The position numbers and the translations under genes were made by a program. From positions 224,591,201-224,655,200 of the forward strand of contig VDFB02373365.1 in NCBI GenBank assembly GCA_007258455.2: a stretch of DNA of 64,000 nucleotides. Direction: 5' to 3'. Shown here one piece after another: positions 34,570 through 46,200 of the stretch (the first letter of the stretch is position 1; every line of letters starts with the position of its first letter). The notes under the pieces are model-generated. The model did no database searches and was not told the origin of the DNA. It saw only the letters and a program-made list of their open reading frames with translations. Source of the DNA: Sequoia sempervirens. Its lineage: Eukaryota > Streptophyta > Pinopsida > Cupressales > Cupressaceae.

Positions 34570-37084
34570 ATAGGCCCCATTTCCTCATTAGTTAGGGCAT
34601 TTTGTTTTTCTGGGTATTGAGTTTTTCTATGTAGGAGACATGGCTGGAGATGAAGGAAAGAGCTGGAAACAACCACTATCCTTTAATGGATAGAACTATG
34701 ATATTTTGGAAAAGAAGATGAAGACCATAATGGTTGCCAATGATTTGTGGGAGTTCGTGGTCAGTGTTTTCAATGATGTGACTGACCTAGCAACATATGT
34801 TGTGCTCTCAAACAACTAGAAGACCCAGTTGAAGGAGTTGAGGAGGAAAGATGCTAAGGCATTGAGTTTGATAGAAGTAGCCTTGACATAGGCCATTTTT
34901 CCTAGAATAACAGCAACTAAATATGCAAAGGAGGCTTGGGAAATCCTCCAAACAAACTATAAAGGGACTAACAAGGATAGATTGGTGAAGATTTAGATGC
35001 TTCAAAGAGAGTTTGAAACTCTTGAAATGAAGGACAATGAGTCCATTTCAATTTTTCACACAAGACTCTTAAGTTTAATAAACCAGTTGAGAGTGAATGT
35101 TGTGATCATTGATGATTAGAGGATTGTGGAGAAAATCCTCAAGAGCTTACCTACAAAGTTTGATGTCATGGTGATTTCCATTGAAGAGGCAAAGGATCTC
35201 ACAATGTTGTCTATTGATGAGCTGATGGGTTCTCCACAAACCCATGAGCAACACCTAAATAGGTCTACTACTTCTTCCCAAGAGCAAGCTTTTAAAGCTC
35301 AGTCAAATGCAAGAGGAAGGGGGAGAAGAAACAATGGTGGAAGGAGCTCAAGAGGTAGAGGTCGTGGAAACTACGAACAAGGAAATATTGGAGGAGATAG
35401 CTTAGGATGAGCAAACAACCAAGAGGGAGTGAGCAGCTCTCAGACCATCTCCCGAAAAGGCAAGAAGAATAACAGTTCAAATTAGAAAAATGACAAGAGC
35501 AATGTTGAATGCTACTACTATCATAAATTTGGTCATTATGCAAGTGAATTCTGGACAAAGCAGCGTGATTAGTCAAAACAAAATGCAAATGTGGCTGATT
35601 CAAATGTGGGTGAAGGAAATTAGTCCATAGCCTTCATCATGTGCAACATTGGTGAAGAAGGAAAATATGAAGTCTGGTATTTGGACAATGGTTATAGCAA
35701 CCACATGAGTGGTAATAAAATTTTGTTTTCTTTCATTGATAAAAATGTAAAGTCTAAAATAAGAATGGGGAACAATGGAGTAGTTCCAATTATGGGAAAA
35801 TGATCTATCATGATCCACACCAAGCAAGGTGAGAAGAAGGAGATACAAAATGTATTTCTTGCTCCTGCGTTAAAGCATAACCTCATGAGTGTTGGAAAAC
35901 TAATCCAAAATGGATACAAAATGCTGGTGGAGAAGGGTCAATGCATCATTTATGATAAGAATGAGAGGACGAAGGTGTTTGCAACAGTTCAAATGACAAA
36001 GAACTAGATGTTTCCTTTCAAGATTAAGATGTGTTTCTCATCTCAGTCCGTTGTTGTACCTCTCATGAATGGAAAATGTACAACAGTACAACAAGTAGAG
36101 CTCAAGAGCACCATTCAAGACCCCTCCAAGCTATGGCATCTCAGGTATGGACATTTAGGCTATGCTGGTTTAAGTCTTTTGTCCAAGAACAGTATGAGTG
36201 CTAGTTTGCTAAGAATAGTAGAGCCTAATGTTATGTGTGAGGCTTGCATTTTGGGTGAGCAGCATAGGCATCCCTTTCAATCAGGAAGCTCTACAAGGGC
36301 TTGAGCACCATTGGAGCTGGTGCACATGGATTTGGTAGGCCCTATGCAAATCATTTCTGTTGGTAAAAACAAATTTTTTATGACCTTTATTGATGATTAC
36401 AACTGAAAGACATGGGTCTATTTTTGCAACATAAGTCTGAAGCATTTGATAAGTTTTTGTTGTTTAAGGCCCGGGCTAAAAAGGAGAGTGGACATGTGAT
36501 CAAGGTCCTAAGGTCAGATCGAGGAGGAGAGCATACCTCTAATCAATTTGTAAATTTTTGCAAGAAAAATTTTATCAAGAAGGAGCTAACAACCAGTTAT
36601 ACTCCGCAGCAAAATGGAGTGGCAGAGAGAAAGAATAGGACCATTGTGGAGATGGAAAGGAGCATGATGAAAGAAAAGGGACTCCCAACTAAATATTGGG
36701 GAGAGGCTATAGCAAAAACTATTTATTTGATAAATAGAAGTCCAACAAAGGCAGTCCATGACAAAATCCCATAGGAGGCATGGAAAAAATGCAAGTGGAC
36801 GGTTGAGAACTTAAGATTAATTGGTTGTGTGGCATATGCACATGTGCCTAAAGAAAAGATGCAAAAATTGGATGACAAGGGTGAAAAGTGTATTTTCACA
36901 GGCTACAATGAGGAGTCCAAAGCCTATCGTTTGTACAATCTGGTCACCAAGAAGATAGTGATTAGTAGGGATGTGGAGTTCCTTGGAGATGAGTCATGGG
37001 ATTGAGTGATAGATTCTAACAGCTCAAAACAGCCCCTGACAACTCCTAAAGAAGCAAAAATAGAACATGAAGTTCAACAAGAAG

Positions 37085-37365
37085 AGCTTGCAGTTGCTCT
37101 TGAAAGTGTCAGTCGAGCTCTTGAAAGCTCTCGACGGCTCTTGACGACTCTTGAAGCAGGAAGATAGTCAGCAAGATAGTCAGGTAGATAGTCATAGACA
37201 GCTAGAGGATTGGCTCCTGAAAGCATCGATTGAGCTCCTAAAAGCTCCCGATAGCTCCTAAAAGCTCCTAAAGTGAGCAAACAGAAAGGAAAGCAGCTAG
37301 AGACAACCAGAAGATTGGCTCTTGAAAGCTCCAAAAGAGCTCTTGAGAGCTCCCGATAGCTCTTG
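37085..37365 (+). repeat. AGCTC-word repeat in the copia A integrase-RT linker
   Basis: Repeated units of the type GCTCTTGAAAGCTC and AGCTCCCGATAGCTCCT encode degenerate Leu/Ser-rich residues between integrase and RT. The same words occur in the element's LTRs. Confidence 0.6.
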
Positions 37366-38438
37366 AACCTGCTTGTTCAACAGAGCAGCATGAGTAGTGA
37401 AAGTTCAGACCCCACTCTCACCTCCCTAATGCCAAAAAAGACCAAGAGTCTAAGGGAGATCTACCAGAATGAAAGGTATGATGAAGAATTTGATGAGAGT
37501 GTGAATTTTGCATTATTTTCTCATAGTGATCCAATTTATTTTGAGGATGTTGTGAAAGAGGAGAAATTGTGTGAAGCTATGGATGAGGAGATAGATGTAA
37601 TAGAGAGGAACAACGCATGGGAGTTAGCTGGTTTTCCTCCCAACAAGTAAGTTATTGCAGTGAAATGGGTCTACAAGACCAAATGCAATGCTGAAGGAAG
37701 GATAGAGTGACACAAAGCATGATTAGTTGTCAAGGGGTACAAACAACAGTTTGAGAGAGATTATAATGAGACATTTTGCCCTATTGCAAGGATGGAGAGC
37801 ATGTAGGCAGTCATAGCAATTGCAACCCAACACAAGTGGAAGGTGTTTCAAATGGATGTGAAGTCTGCCTTCCTAAATGGAGTGTTGAAAGAAGAGGTAT
37901 ATGTGGAGTAGCCTTTCGGATATGAAGTTCTAGGTCAAGAACACAAGGTGTATAGACTGAAGAAAGCTCTTTATGGATTGAAGCAAGCTCCACGGGCATG
38001 GTACAATAGGATTGACTCATATTTGATGAGCAATGGCTTTAGCAAAATTGATGGCGAGCCCACTCTTTACATCAAGGCAGCAAATGGTAAGGTTTTAATT
38101 TTTGTCTTGTATGTTGATGATTTAGATTTCACTGGGGATGATGATTTCCTCATTGTTGATTGTAAAGAGGCCAGGAAAAGAGAGTTTGAAATGATAGATT
38201 TAGGTCTCTTGAGATATTTTCTAGGCATAGAAGTGAAACAAATGCATGATGGTATATTTATCTCTCAAGAAAAATATGCAAATGAGATCTTGAAGAGATT
38301 TAGAATGCTTTAAAGGAAGCCTTCCCCAACACCAATAGCCATAGGTCTAAAGTTGAGCAAGGAAGATTGCAATAGTAATGTGGATCTGACCATGTTTAAT
38401 TTTTTGTTGTTGAAAGTTTAATGTATTTAACTGTACAT

Positions 38439-38547
38439 AACTAGGCCTGATATAATGCATAGTGTGAGTCTTATTAACTAGGCCTGATATAATGCATAAT
38501 ATGAGTCTTATTAGCTAGGCCTAATATAATGCATAGTGTGTCTTATT
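38439..38547 (+). repeat. Triplicated 37-bp segment in copia A pol
   Basis: Three head-to-tail copies (38439-38475, 38476-38512, 38513-38547) of a unit containing CTAGGCCTGATATAATGCAT. The unit encodes the conserved RPDIMHSVSL segment between RT and RNase H. As 37 is not a multiple of three, each repeat shifts frame. Confidence 0.85.
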
Positions 38548-39156
38548 TCCATATTTATGGAGACTCCAAGGGACACCCATTGGTAAGTGGGTAAAAGAAT
38601 CCTAAGGTGTGTGAATGGCACCAAAGGATATGGAATTTACACAACAACAAATGAGTTTGGGCTAGTTGGATACATGGATAGTGATTGAGTAGGAAGTTTG
38701 GATGATAGGAAGAGCACATCGGGCTATGTGTTTCATTTGGGTTCGGGAGTGATTTCATGGGCTTCCAAGAAACAACCCATAGTTTCCCTATCCATAGTTG
38801 AGGTTGAGTATATAGCAACGAATGCAACAACATGTCAAGCTATTTGGCTAAGAAGAATCTTGGAAGATTTGAAAGAAGAACAAGAGGATGGAACAAAAAT
38901 CTTTTGTGACAATGTTTCATTGATAGCTTTGATGAAAAATATTTTGTTTCATGGAAGAAGCAAGGACATTGAAATCATGTATCATTTTATCAGAGAATTG
39001 GTTGAGAATGGTGAAATTAAAATGGCATTTTGTAGGTCTGAGTAGTAGCTAGTAGACATATTCACCAAGTCTTTGAGCAAAGATAGTTTCAAGTGCCTAA
39101 GGAGCAGATTGGGTGTTGTTGATTTGGATAAGGATTGATCCTATTTTGTCAGCTCA

Positions 39157-39170
39157 GGAAAAAGGGGGAG
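39157..39170 (+). promoter_or_regulatory. Copia A polypurine tract
   Basis: GGAAAAAGGGGGAG immediately before the 3' LTR start. Confidence 0.88.
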
Positions 39171-39854
39171 TGCTGGAAAATTTATTGTTCTTGAGCCTCC
39201 TGCTCTCATGTCAGCCCCCTGTTTCGCCTACCTGTCAGGAGCCCCCAATTTCAATGACATTTTTTGGAATCTTCATCCTTGTAGCTCCTGACAGCTCTAG
39301 AAATAAATATGGTAGCTCATTTTGAATTCCCAATTAATGTTGGTAGGTAATTTCAAATTTGAGAGGGAATGTTTTGAAGAGACAAAAAAGAATTGAAGGA
39401 AAATTGTTCTGTTAGTTAGAGAAGAAGAATTCCTAAGTAACAACAGTATGAAGGGAATTTTTTTGTTTGTTCTCTGTGTGATTCAGAGAAGTTTATGAGC
39501 AGCAACAACTGCATTTTTTTTTGTGATTGAGCAGTGATTGCTCCTGAAGAACTTTGTGTAGCTCCTGCCAGTGAACTCCTAGCAACTCCTGAAGTTGTAT
39601 GTTTTGTTTGAGCAGCTAATGAAGCTCCTAACAGATTGTAGTTCATATCTTAGAGTTTGTTTTCAGTAGTTTCTAATTAATATTTCATGTATTTCCATTT
39701 CCAACTTAGTTAATACAGAAAGAAAATATTGCATGCCCAAATTTGTGTCTCCTTGTTTTATTTGTTATTCCGCATTTTTGTATTCCCTTGTTATTTTGGG
39801 GAAACAAAGAAACAAATTTGTGTTTTTTTTTCTATGCATTCAGAAACTTAGAAG
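39171..39854 (+). mobile_element. Copia A 3' LTR
   Basis: Starts TGCTGGAAAATTT and ends ...CTTAGAAG (terminal CA mutated), followed by AAGGT. It is about 30 bp longer than the 5' LTR because of an extra segment near 39327-39360. Confidence 0.88.
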
Positions 39855-39925
39855 AAGGTCCATTAGCTCCAACACACATTATCATCGTTGTAGTAATCAC
39901 TACGATCTAATCTTTGTTTATGGGC
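39855..39925 (+). pseudogene. RHY1A-like: RHY1A-like exon 1 right part
   Basis: Begins with the second AAGGT. In frame with 33807-33903 it gives a His-rich segment (HYHRCSNHYD), then fades. A GTTTAT donor at about 39917 is possible but not certain. Confidence 0.45.
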
Positions 39926-41003
39926 CAAACTTTATTTTATCAAAAATTGTATTGATCTATATTTAAAATTTAATTTCTTGTTTTGGAAAACTCACCTTAA
40001 TTTATTGTCTTCAAAGTTTACATGTTTATTCTATAATAGCTATCAACTTTTAGAATAGAATTGTATCACCAGAAACCTAGACAGACTTACCTAGTTTCCT
40101 ATCTTCATATATCCTATTTTATGTTTTAGACAATATTTTAGGAGTGCCAAAAAAGTGAAATCCTTTTCCCATTTTTGTATATACTATAATTTTTAAGTAT
40201 TCAATTTTTATACATATAACATATAACTTTTTTCATCATTTGACATAAGATGATTTATGATGTTTTTAATCATGCAGTATGATGTATCTTTGATCATATA
40301 AATAATTTACATGTTCATTATATCACTGGACTGATAAATTCAAATAGAGGATGGATGTTGATTCTTGAGGAAAAAGAAGAAGAAAAATTTGGGTTGATTG
40401 AATTGTATGTTCCATCTTGCAATATGATTAATTTCCCATTGTTGTATAGATCTACCTAAATTTATCTAAGTAGTGGACTAAAATGCAACTTGAATAGGTT
40501 GTTTTTGAAATTATTTCTATGATTTAGTGTTAGGACCTTTTCCAATGCATTACAAATAATTGTTGGAGTGCATTCTTAATGTTTTACATGTGGATGGTAG
40601 TGTTGTTTTTGCACCTCACAAGTAGAATAGTGTACAAGAGTACATCCTTTTTATTTGATGATGTTCAGTTTATCAAAATTCTTGTACAACTCTCTTCCTT
40701 TGGTGTTACTAGCATTGTCTCCTATCCTAGTTTTCAATGCAATTAGTGAACTAGTTATGCTGTGCTCATTGTTCATATCTATAAATATCTTCAATATTAA
40801 TAACTTTTTTAAGGTCACTATTGTTTGCAAATTTGGTCTCTTTCATTGTTGTTGCCAACATTGTCTATCCTCCTAGTTTTCTATGTAGATATTTGAACTA
40901 GTTTTTAATAATATACTAGATTTTTTTTGAGCTAGAAAAGAAATTAAGGCCTTCTTTCAATAGTCAATGGGTTGGATTGCTGAAAATACCTTTTTATTTT
41001 TAA
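39926..41003 (+). other. Probable intron 1 of the RHY1A-like pseudogene
   Basis: AT-rich, non-coding, ending in a pyrimidine-rich run and AAATGAAG before the next exon at about 41004-41010. No independent gene or element ends are seen. Confidence 0.4.
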
Positions 41004-41191
41004 ATGAAGGATGATCAAAGTCAATTTTCTGAACATACCTCTACCAGTTCTATGCACAATGATGAGACCAGCCATGTTCGAAACAAGCTTATTGATACCT
41101 TCAATGAGCAAGCTGCTAAAAATAAGAGTCATCATGGAGAAATTGAGCTCTTTTATTACAGAATTAGGGCTGCATCTCTTGTCAGTAACAG
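41004..41191 (+). pseudogene. RHY1A-like: RHY1A-like exon 2
   Basis: Open for 62 codons plus two bases, ending AACAG followed by GTATGC at 41192, a good donor. The product is hydrophilic and ends RIRAASLVSNR, similar to the RLRGVSL region of RHY1A. The 186-bp intron (41192-41377) ends AATTAAG, and the phase joins cleanly (AG plus T). Confidence 0.6.
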
Positions 41192-41377
41192 GTATGCCAT
41201 GGTTTTGTTTCCTAAGTTATGGTGAGGATTTATGCATCATAATTCTATTGGACATAGAGCCATGTAGTAGTAATTTTGGAGGTATCAATAAATTTCAACA
41301 ATCTTCAATGTCTGATGTGTGTGTCCCAGGCATAATATCAAAGCTTCAACTACTATAGAATTATGAAATTAATTAAG

Positions 41378-41756
41378 TGAAGATCCAATTTTAAGGGATG
41401 ATGGGCTCACTGAAGTTGACAGGAACAGGCTTGTATCCAGAAATAGACTGTATGAGGAAGATCTAGAAGTAGAAATTTATGTTCCACATCAACTTAAGCC
41501 TTAGGGGATTAATCAGAAGGGCATTAGTAATTTGCAAAGAGAATTATTTGAGCCAAGGTCAACAGCTGGGAGCACAAAATACAAAGAAGCAAAATCATCT
41601 TTAGAATAGGAAGATTGCCTAGTGTGCTTAGAACACTTTTTTCTTGGTGAACAATTGATATGACTTGCATGTCATCACAGGTTTCACCCTGTTTGTTTGA
41701 CCCCATGGCTCAAGATTTTTGGAGAGTGTCTATACTGCCGAGCCAATGTTCTTTAG
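41378..41756 (+). pseudogene. RHY1A-like: RHY1A-like exon 3 with RING-H2 domain
   Basis: It continues the frame and encodes KP*GINQKGISNLQREL, then the RING: C-x2-C (41616-41627), later CHHRFH, VCLTPWL, ECLYC. The spacing is that of a C3H2C3 RING-H2 finger, and all eight zinc ligands are present. Arabidopsis RHY1A has KPQGLTQDAINCL and a similar RING close to its C-terminus; the terminal TAG at 41754 fits that. Three internal stops break it: TAG 41502, TAG 41607 and TGA 41661. Each is explained by one C-to-T change. Such proteins act as ubiquitin ligases; this copy cannot make a full product. Confidence 0.72.
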
Positions 41757-42677
41757 GATCATGGGCCAAGCATTAGTAAATCTTAGTTCCACTGAAGATG
41801 TAGTTCTTAGTTACTAGTATATAGGATACCCCATGAATCTAGTACTTGCTATGACACATTGTATTGAACTCATGAAAGGGTTCAATAAGTTTAGAGCATG
41901 TTAAAAATTTCATTTCAAGCATTAAATATCTTGCCTTTGTTGTGCAAGGTATGCAAATAGTAATATATGTTGTGCAAGGTATGTAAATAGTAATATATTA
42001 TCTAGATGATTGTGCTTGCCCTTAAAGTTGAGGCTGAAAGGAAATTCTATTGTTGGATTCCACTGTGCATCTCATAGATCATGTATTTGTGTGTTGTCTA
42101 ATTGTAGGGTGTGTTCCTTGACATTGGGATTTCAATATCTTATTCTACTTGTTGAGGCTAAAAAGCAAGCTCATCAATGGATTATATTGTGCATCTTATA
42201 AATTGTCTTTGTGTTTTATATAATTGCAAGGTGTGTTCATTGACATTGGGATTCTAAGATCGTATTCTACTTGCAATTGTAAGTGTTGTACCAAAGATAA
42301 TTTTTATCACTCTTCATTTAATCCTTGAGGATCATCCTTAGATTTTACTATAGTTAATCTATGTTATGGGGGTCATGTTCATCCTTTGAGCATTTTTTTA
42401 TGTTATATTTTAATTACAAACCTATTTCATTTTTAACAATCACCACACAATTGGTAAGTACATTTGAGCTTGTCAAAAGTAAAGGGTAACTAATATATAT
42501 TTTTTGAGCAAGTCTGACCAGTGTGACACTTTCTGTATCTATATATCTTAAGACGATTGAGTAGCAGGGTTGAGATTCATCTTGATAACCAACAAGGAGT
42601 GGATCTCCTTGCATATAATCACAAGACAACTATGCTAACTGAATGAATGATGATAATCTTAGTTATGATGGCAAGGA
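41757..42677. other. 3' flank of the RHY1A-like pseudogene
   Basis: Non-coding. A roughly 25-bp direct repeat (TGTGCAAGGTATG-type) lies at 41940-42000, and a second imperfect repeat near 42040 and 42175 (GTGCATCT...TTGTGTTTT). No gene recognised. Confidence 0.4.
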
Positions 42678-42682
42678 GATTT

Positions 42683-43198
42683 TTTTAGAAATATAATCTC
42701 AACTTTCCCTTTTGTACCTATCCTCTCCAGCTTAGCCTCTTTATCAACATTAAATACATATTAATGGAAAGTTTTTGTAGAAAATATTTTGGGAGATTTG
42801 AAATGATTTGGCATTAAATTTTTATTTATCTCTCACATCCTTTATGGGTAGTAAAAATATTAATATTATATTCCTTTCTTCTCCACTGTAGCTTTTAGTT
42901 TTTAATGTTGTTTGGTTGTCATTTTGTATTATGAAAAGGAAGAAATAGAGCAACACAACTTTGCAACAAGAAAGAACAAGGTGTAAGGAAGAAGACAGAG
43001 CATCGAAGCTCTATTGTAATTATCAAGCTGAAATATAAATCTGATATTTTGCATACTTTCTATTGTGTTTAAATCTATGTGTTATGAGAAGCATTTAAAT
43101 GTTTTTCATTTGTTTTTTCATTTGTTTCTTTTAGTGTTGTATGAAATTTTTTTTTTCTACTCTATTTTTATATTAAATCCTCTACCCCTTTCCCCACA
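42683..43198 (+). mobile_element. Copia B 5' LTR
   Basis: The first bases are mutated (TTTTAGAAAT where the 3' LTR has TGTCAGAAAT). It ends ...TTTCCCCACA, two bases before the primer-binding site. Confidence 0.88.
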
Positions 43199-43200
43199 TT

Positions 43201-43212
43201 TGGTATCAGAGC
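43201..43212 (+). promoter_or_regulatory. Copia B primer-binding site
   Basis: TGGTATCAGAGC, the initiator-Met tRNA complement. Confidence 0.92.
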
Positions 43213-43277
43213 TTGAGTTTAAACCCTTTGTCTCTCTATTTTCTTGGGTTTGCTAGTTTTATGTTTGACAACCATTA

Positions 43278-46200
43278 ATGGAAAAAGTTGAGTATTGGTC
43301 ATTGAACATGAAAGCCCTGTTTTGGTCTCAAGATGTCTAGGAGATTGTTGAGAATGGTTATGCAGAACAAGTAGACCAAGCAACTTATAATGCTCTCACA
43401 TAGGGAGAGAATGATCTCTTGAAAGAGAAAAGAAAGAAGGATGGAAAAACCCTTTTCTACATTCATCAAGCAATGCATGAAAGCATATTTCCAAGAGTTG
43501 TAGCAGAAACACAAGCAAAGGAGGAATGGGATACACTACAAAAAACCTATCAAGGTAAGGACAAAGCTAAAACTACAAAAATCTAGTTACTTAGAAGAGA
43601 TTTTGAGAACATAAATATGAAAGATTCAGATTCTATGGAATCATTTTTTACTTGTGTTGTTGGGCTTGTGAATGAAATAAAATCACATGGGGAAACAATA
43701 GAAGAGAAAAGAATAGTTGAAAAAATTCTAAGGGTTTTGCCTGCTAAATTTGATCCTTTAGTTGCTATAGAGGAAACTAAGGATTTAACCCGGATGACAA
43801 TGGATGAATTGCATGCATCCTTGATAAATCATGAATATAGGCTGAATAGATCACACACTTCCATTGAGAATTCTTTCTCATCTTAGGCTTCAATAAGCCT
43901 TGGAAGAGGTAAAGGTATATTCACTCCTATAAGGGGTAGAGGAAGAAACACATTTAGAGGACGCAACAATAGTCCTGCAAATCAAGGTGGAAGAGGACAT
44001 AACAATGAACACTCTCAAAATCATTCAACTTGTCAAAGACAAGATAATTCACATGTTCAATGTCATTACTACAAGAAGTATGGTCATTACTCTTCTGAAT
44101 GCAGAAAGAAACAACATGATCAAGGAAGAAAAAATCAAAATCCCCCAGAAAATTCTACAAAAAATTCTATGTTTATTGCATGCACAAAGATTGTTGAAAC
44201 AATTTCTATAAAATCACCATTTGAATGTAATATGGTTCAAGAGAGTCCAAATGATATTTGGTATTTAGATTCTAGCTGTAGCAATCACATTTCTAGAAAT
44301 CTAGAGTTATTTTCTAGCTTGGATAAATCAGTTACCTTAAATGTCACTCTTGGGAACAATAATCAAGTGAATATTATGGGAAAAGGGACTATTGACATTC
44401 TAACCAAAAAGGGGGAGAAAAAACTCATTCATGATGTTTTTTATGTTGTTGGTCTAAAGGATAATCTAATGAGTATTGGTCAATTAGTGCAAAAAGGATA
44501 TAGAATTTATATGAAGGATAATGCATGTGTTATTCTTGATAAAACTCCTAGTACTCAATTGATAGCAGAGGTACAAATGACAAAAAAATGAATGTTTCTA
44601 TTGAGGTTGAAACTTGATATCAAAAGTATTGCAATTGAAGCTTATCATATGTCAGAAAATAAACAAGCTGGAGCAACATTTAAGGCTGAAAATTCTCAAG
44701 ATGCCTCTCAGAGTTGCTCCGAAAAAGCATAAATTGGAACTAAAGATGAACAAAATGATAGTGTGAATATTCAAAAAAAAAATCAGTCAGTGGTAAAGAA
44801 TGAATCTTGGTTATGACATATGAGATTTGGCCATTTAAACTTTGGAGGTCTAAATTTGTTGCATAGAAAGAATATGGTTAAGGGATTGCCATTGATTCAA
44901 AAACTAGAAAGAGTATGTGAAGTGTGCATCTTGGGTAAACAACATAGAGAGACCTTCCCTATTGGAAAATCAGAAAGATCATGTAAACCTCTTGAAATTA
45001 TTCACTTTGATATATGTGGACTGATGCAAACTCCTTCCATTGGAGGTTGTACATATTTTTTAACTTTTATTGTTGACTATACAAGGAAGACATGGGTCTA
45101 ATTTTTGAGGCATAAATCTGATGCATTTGGAGTCTTTCAATAGTTAAGGGATCTTGTAGAGAAGAAAAGTGGTTACTACATCAAAATATTAAGAACTGAT
45201 AGAGGTAGTGAGTATAGTTCTAATGATTTTCTGAATTTTTGCAGACAACATGGTATTCACAAACAATTTATAGCCCACTAGACACCTCAACAAAATGGTG
45301 TGGCTGAAAGGAGAAATAGAACTATCATGGATATGGAAAGGAGTGTGTTGAAGTCAAAGCATTTACCAAATCAATATTGGGCTGAAGCAGTAGCAACTGC
45401 TGTTTATATTTTAAATAGATGTCCAACTACAAGTGTAAGGAATTTGATTCCTCAAGAGGCTTGGAGTTGTAGAAAGCATAATGTTGCACACTTCAAAGTC
45501 TTTGGTTGCATTGCATATGCTCATGTTCTTGAAGAGTTGAGAAGGAAGTATGATAACAAAGGTGAGAAATATATTTTTGTTGGATATTCATAAGATACAA
45601 AAGCTTACAATTTGTTTAATCCAAATACAAGAAAAGTTATAATAAACAGAGATGTGCAATTTGTGGATAACGAAGCATGGGATGAAAGTGTAGAAAAAAT
45701 AATAAGTATAGAAGCATCTAATTCACATGCTGATATGACTGATGAAGTGATAGAAAAAAAGGTATTCCTCAAGCAATACCTCCTTCCACTCCTGGACAAG
45801 GAACAAAATTTGTAGCACAAGCTACACCTTCTTCTATAGCAAGAGTCTCAAGAAATCAGTTTTTTTCACCCACACAACAAACTCCACAAGGAACACCAGC
45901 CATAACACCATCAAGAAGTCCATCAAACTCAGTTGATAGAAGCAACTCATCGGATCCTACATTGGCAAGCTTATTGTAGTGAAAAACAAGGAGTTTAAGA
46001 GATATCTATGAAGCTGATTTTAATGTTGAAACATCAAATTCATTTTTTTTTTTTTATTTTTTTTTAGAAGTTGTTGATCCAATGTTTTTTGATGAAGAAA
46101 TTAAGGATGAAGCATGGGTTGAAGCTATGGATGAAAAGATTGAAGCTATTGAAAATAATGGCACTTGGGAGTTGGTGGATCACCCACAAAGAAAAGATGT

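Larger units (their letters stand above)
34640..39138 (+). pseudogene. Copia A gag-pol polyprotein, degenerate
   Basis: ATG at 34640. Gag holds a Gly/Arg-rich stretch (35310-35390) and a damaged zinc knuckle (from 35510: CYYYHKFGHYASEF, two Cys lost). The protease site reads YLDNGYSNHM in place of D-S/T-G (about 35680). Integrase shows WHLRYGHL and CEACILG, then D (HMDLVGP), D (SDRGGE) and E (NGVAERKNRT). RT shows MDVKSAFLNG and YVDDL (38111-38125). RNase H carries [18 protein letters not shown] and the RSKDIE region. There are more than a dozen stops, mostly TAG and TGA, and a frameshift near 36405. RT-RNase H linker is rearranged (38439-38547). Not functional. Confidence 0.9.
33904..39854 (+). 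mobile_element. Copia element A, full length, defective
   Basis: This 5.95-kb Ty1/copia element has two LTRs, a primer-binding site, a polypurine tract and gag-pol in the order gag, protease, integrase, RT, RNase H. It is flanked by AAGGT at 33899-33903 and 39855-39859. The first roughly 155 bp of the LTRs differ at about 14 sites (about 9%), so the insertion is old. It lies in the first coding exon of the RHY1A-like pseudogene, in the same orientation. Confidence 0.92.

Noticed and set aside
36412..36774. Separate integrase gene
   Set aside because: It is the continuation of copia A pol after a 1-nt frameshift near 36405.
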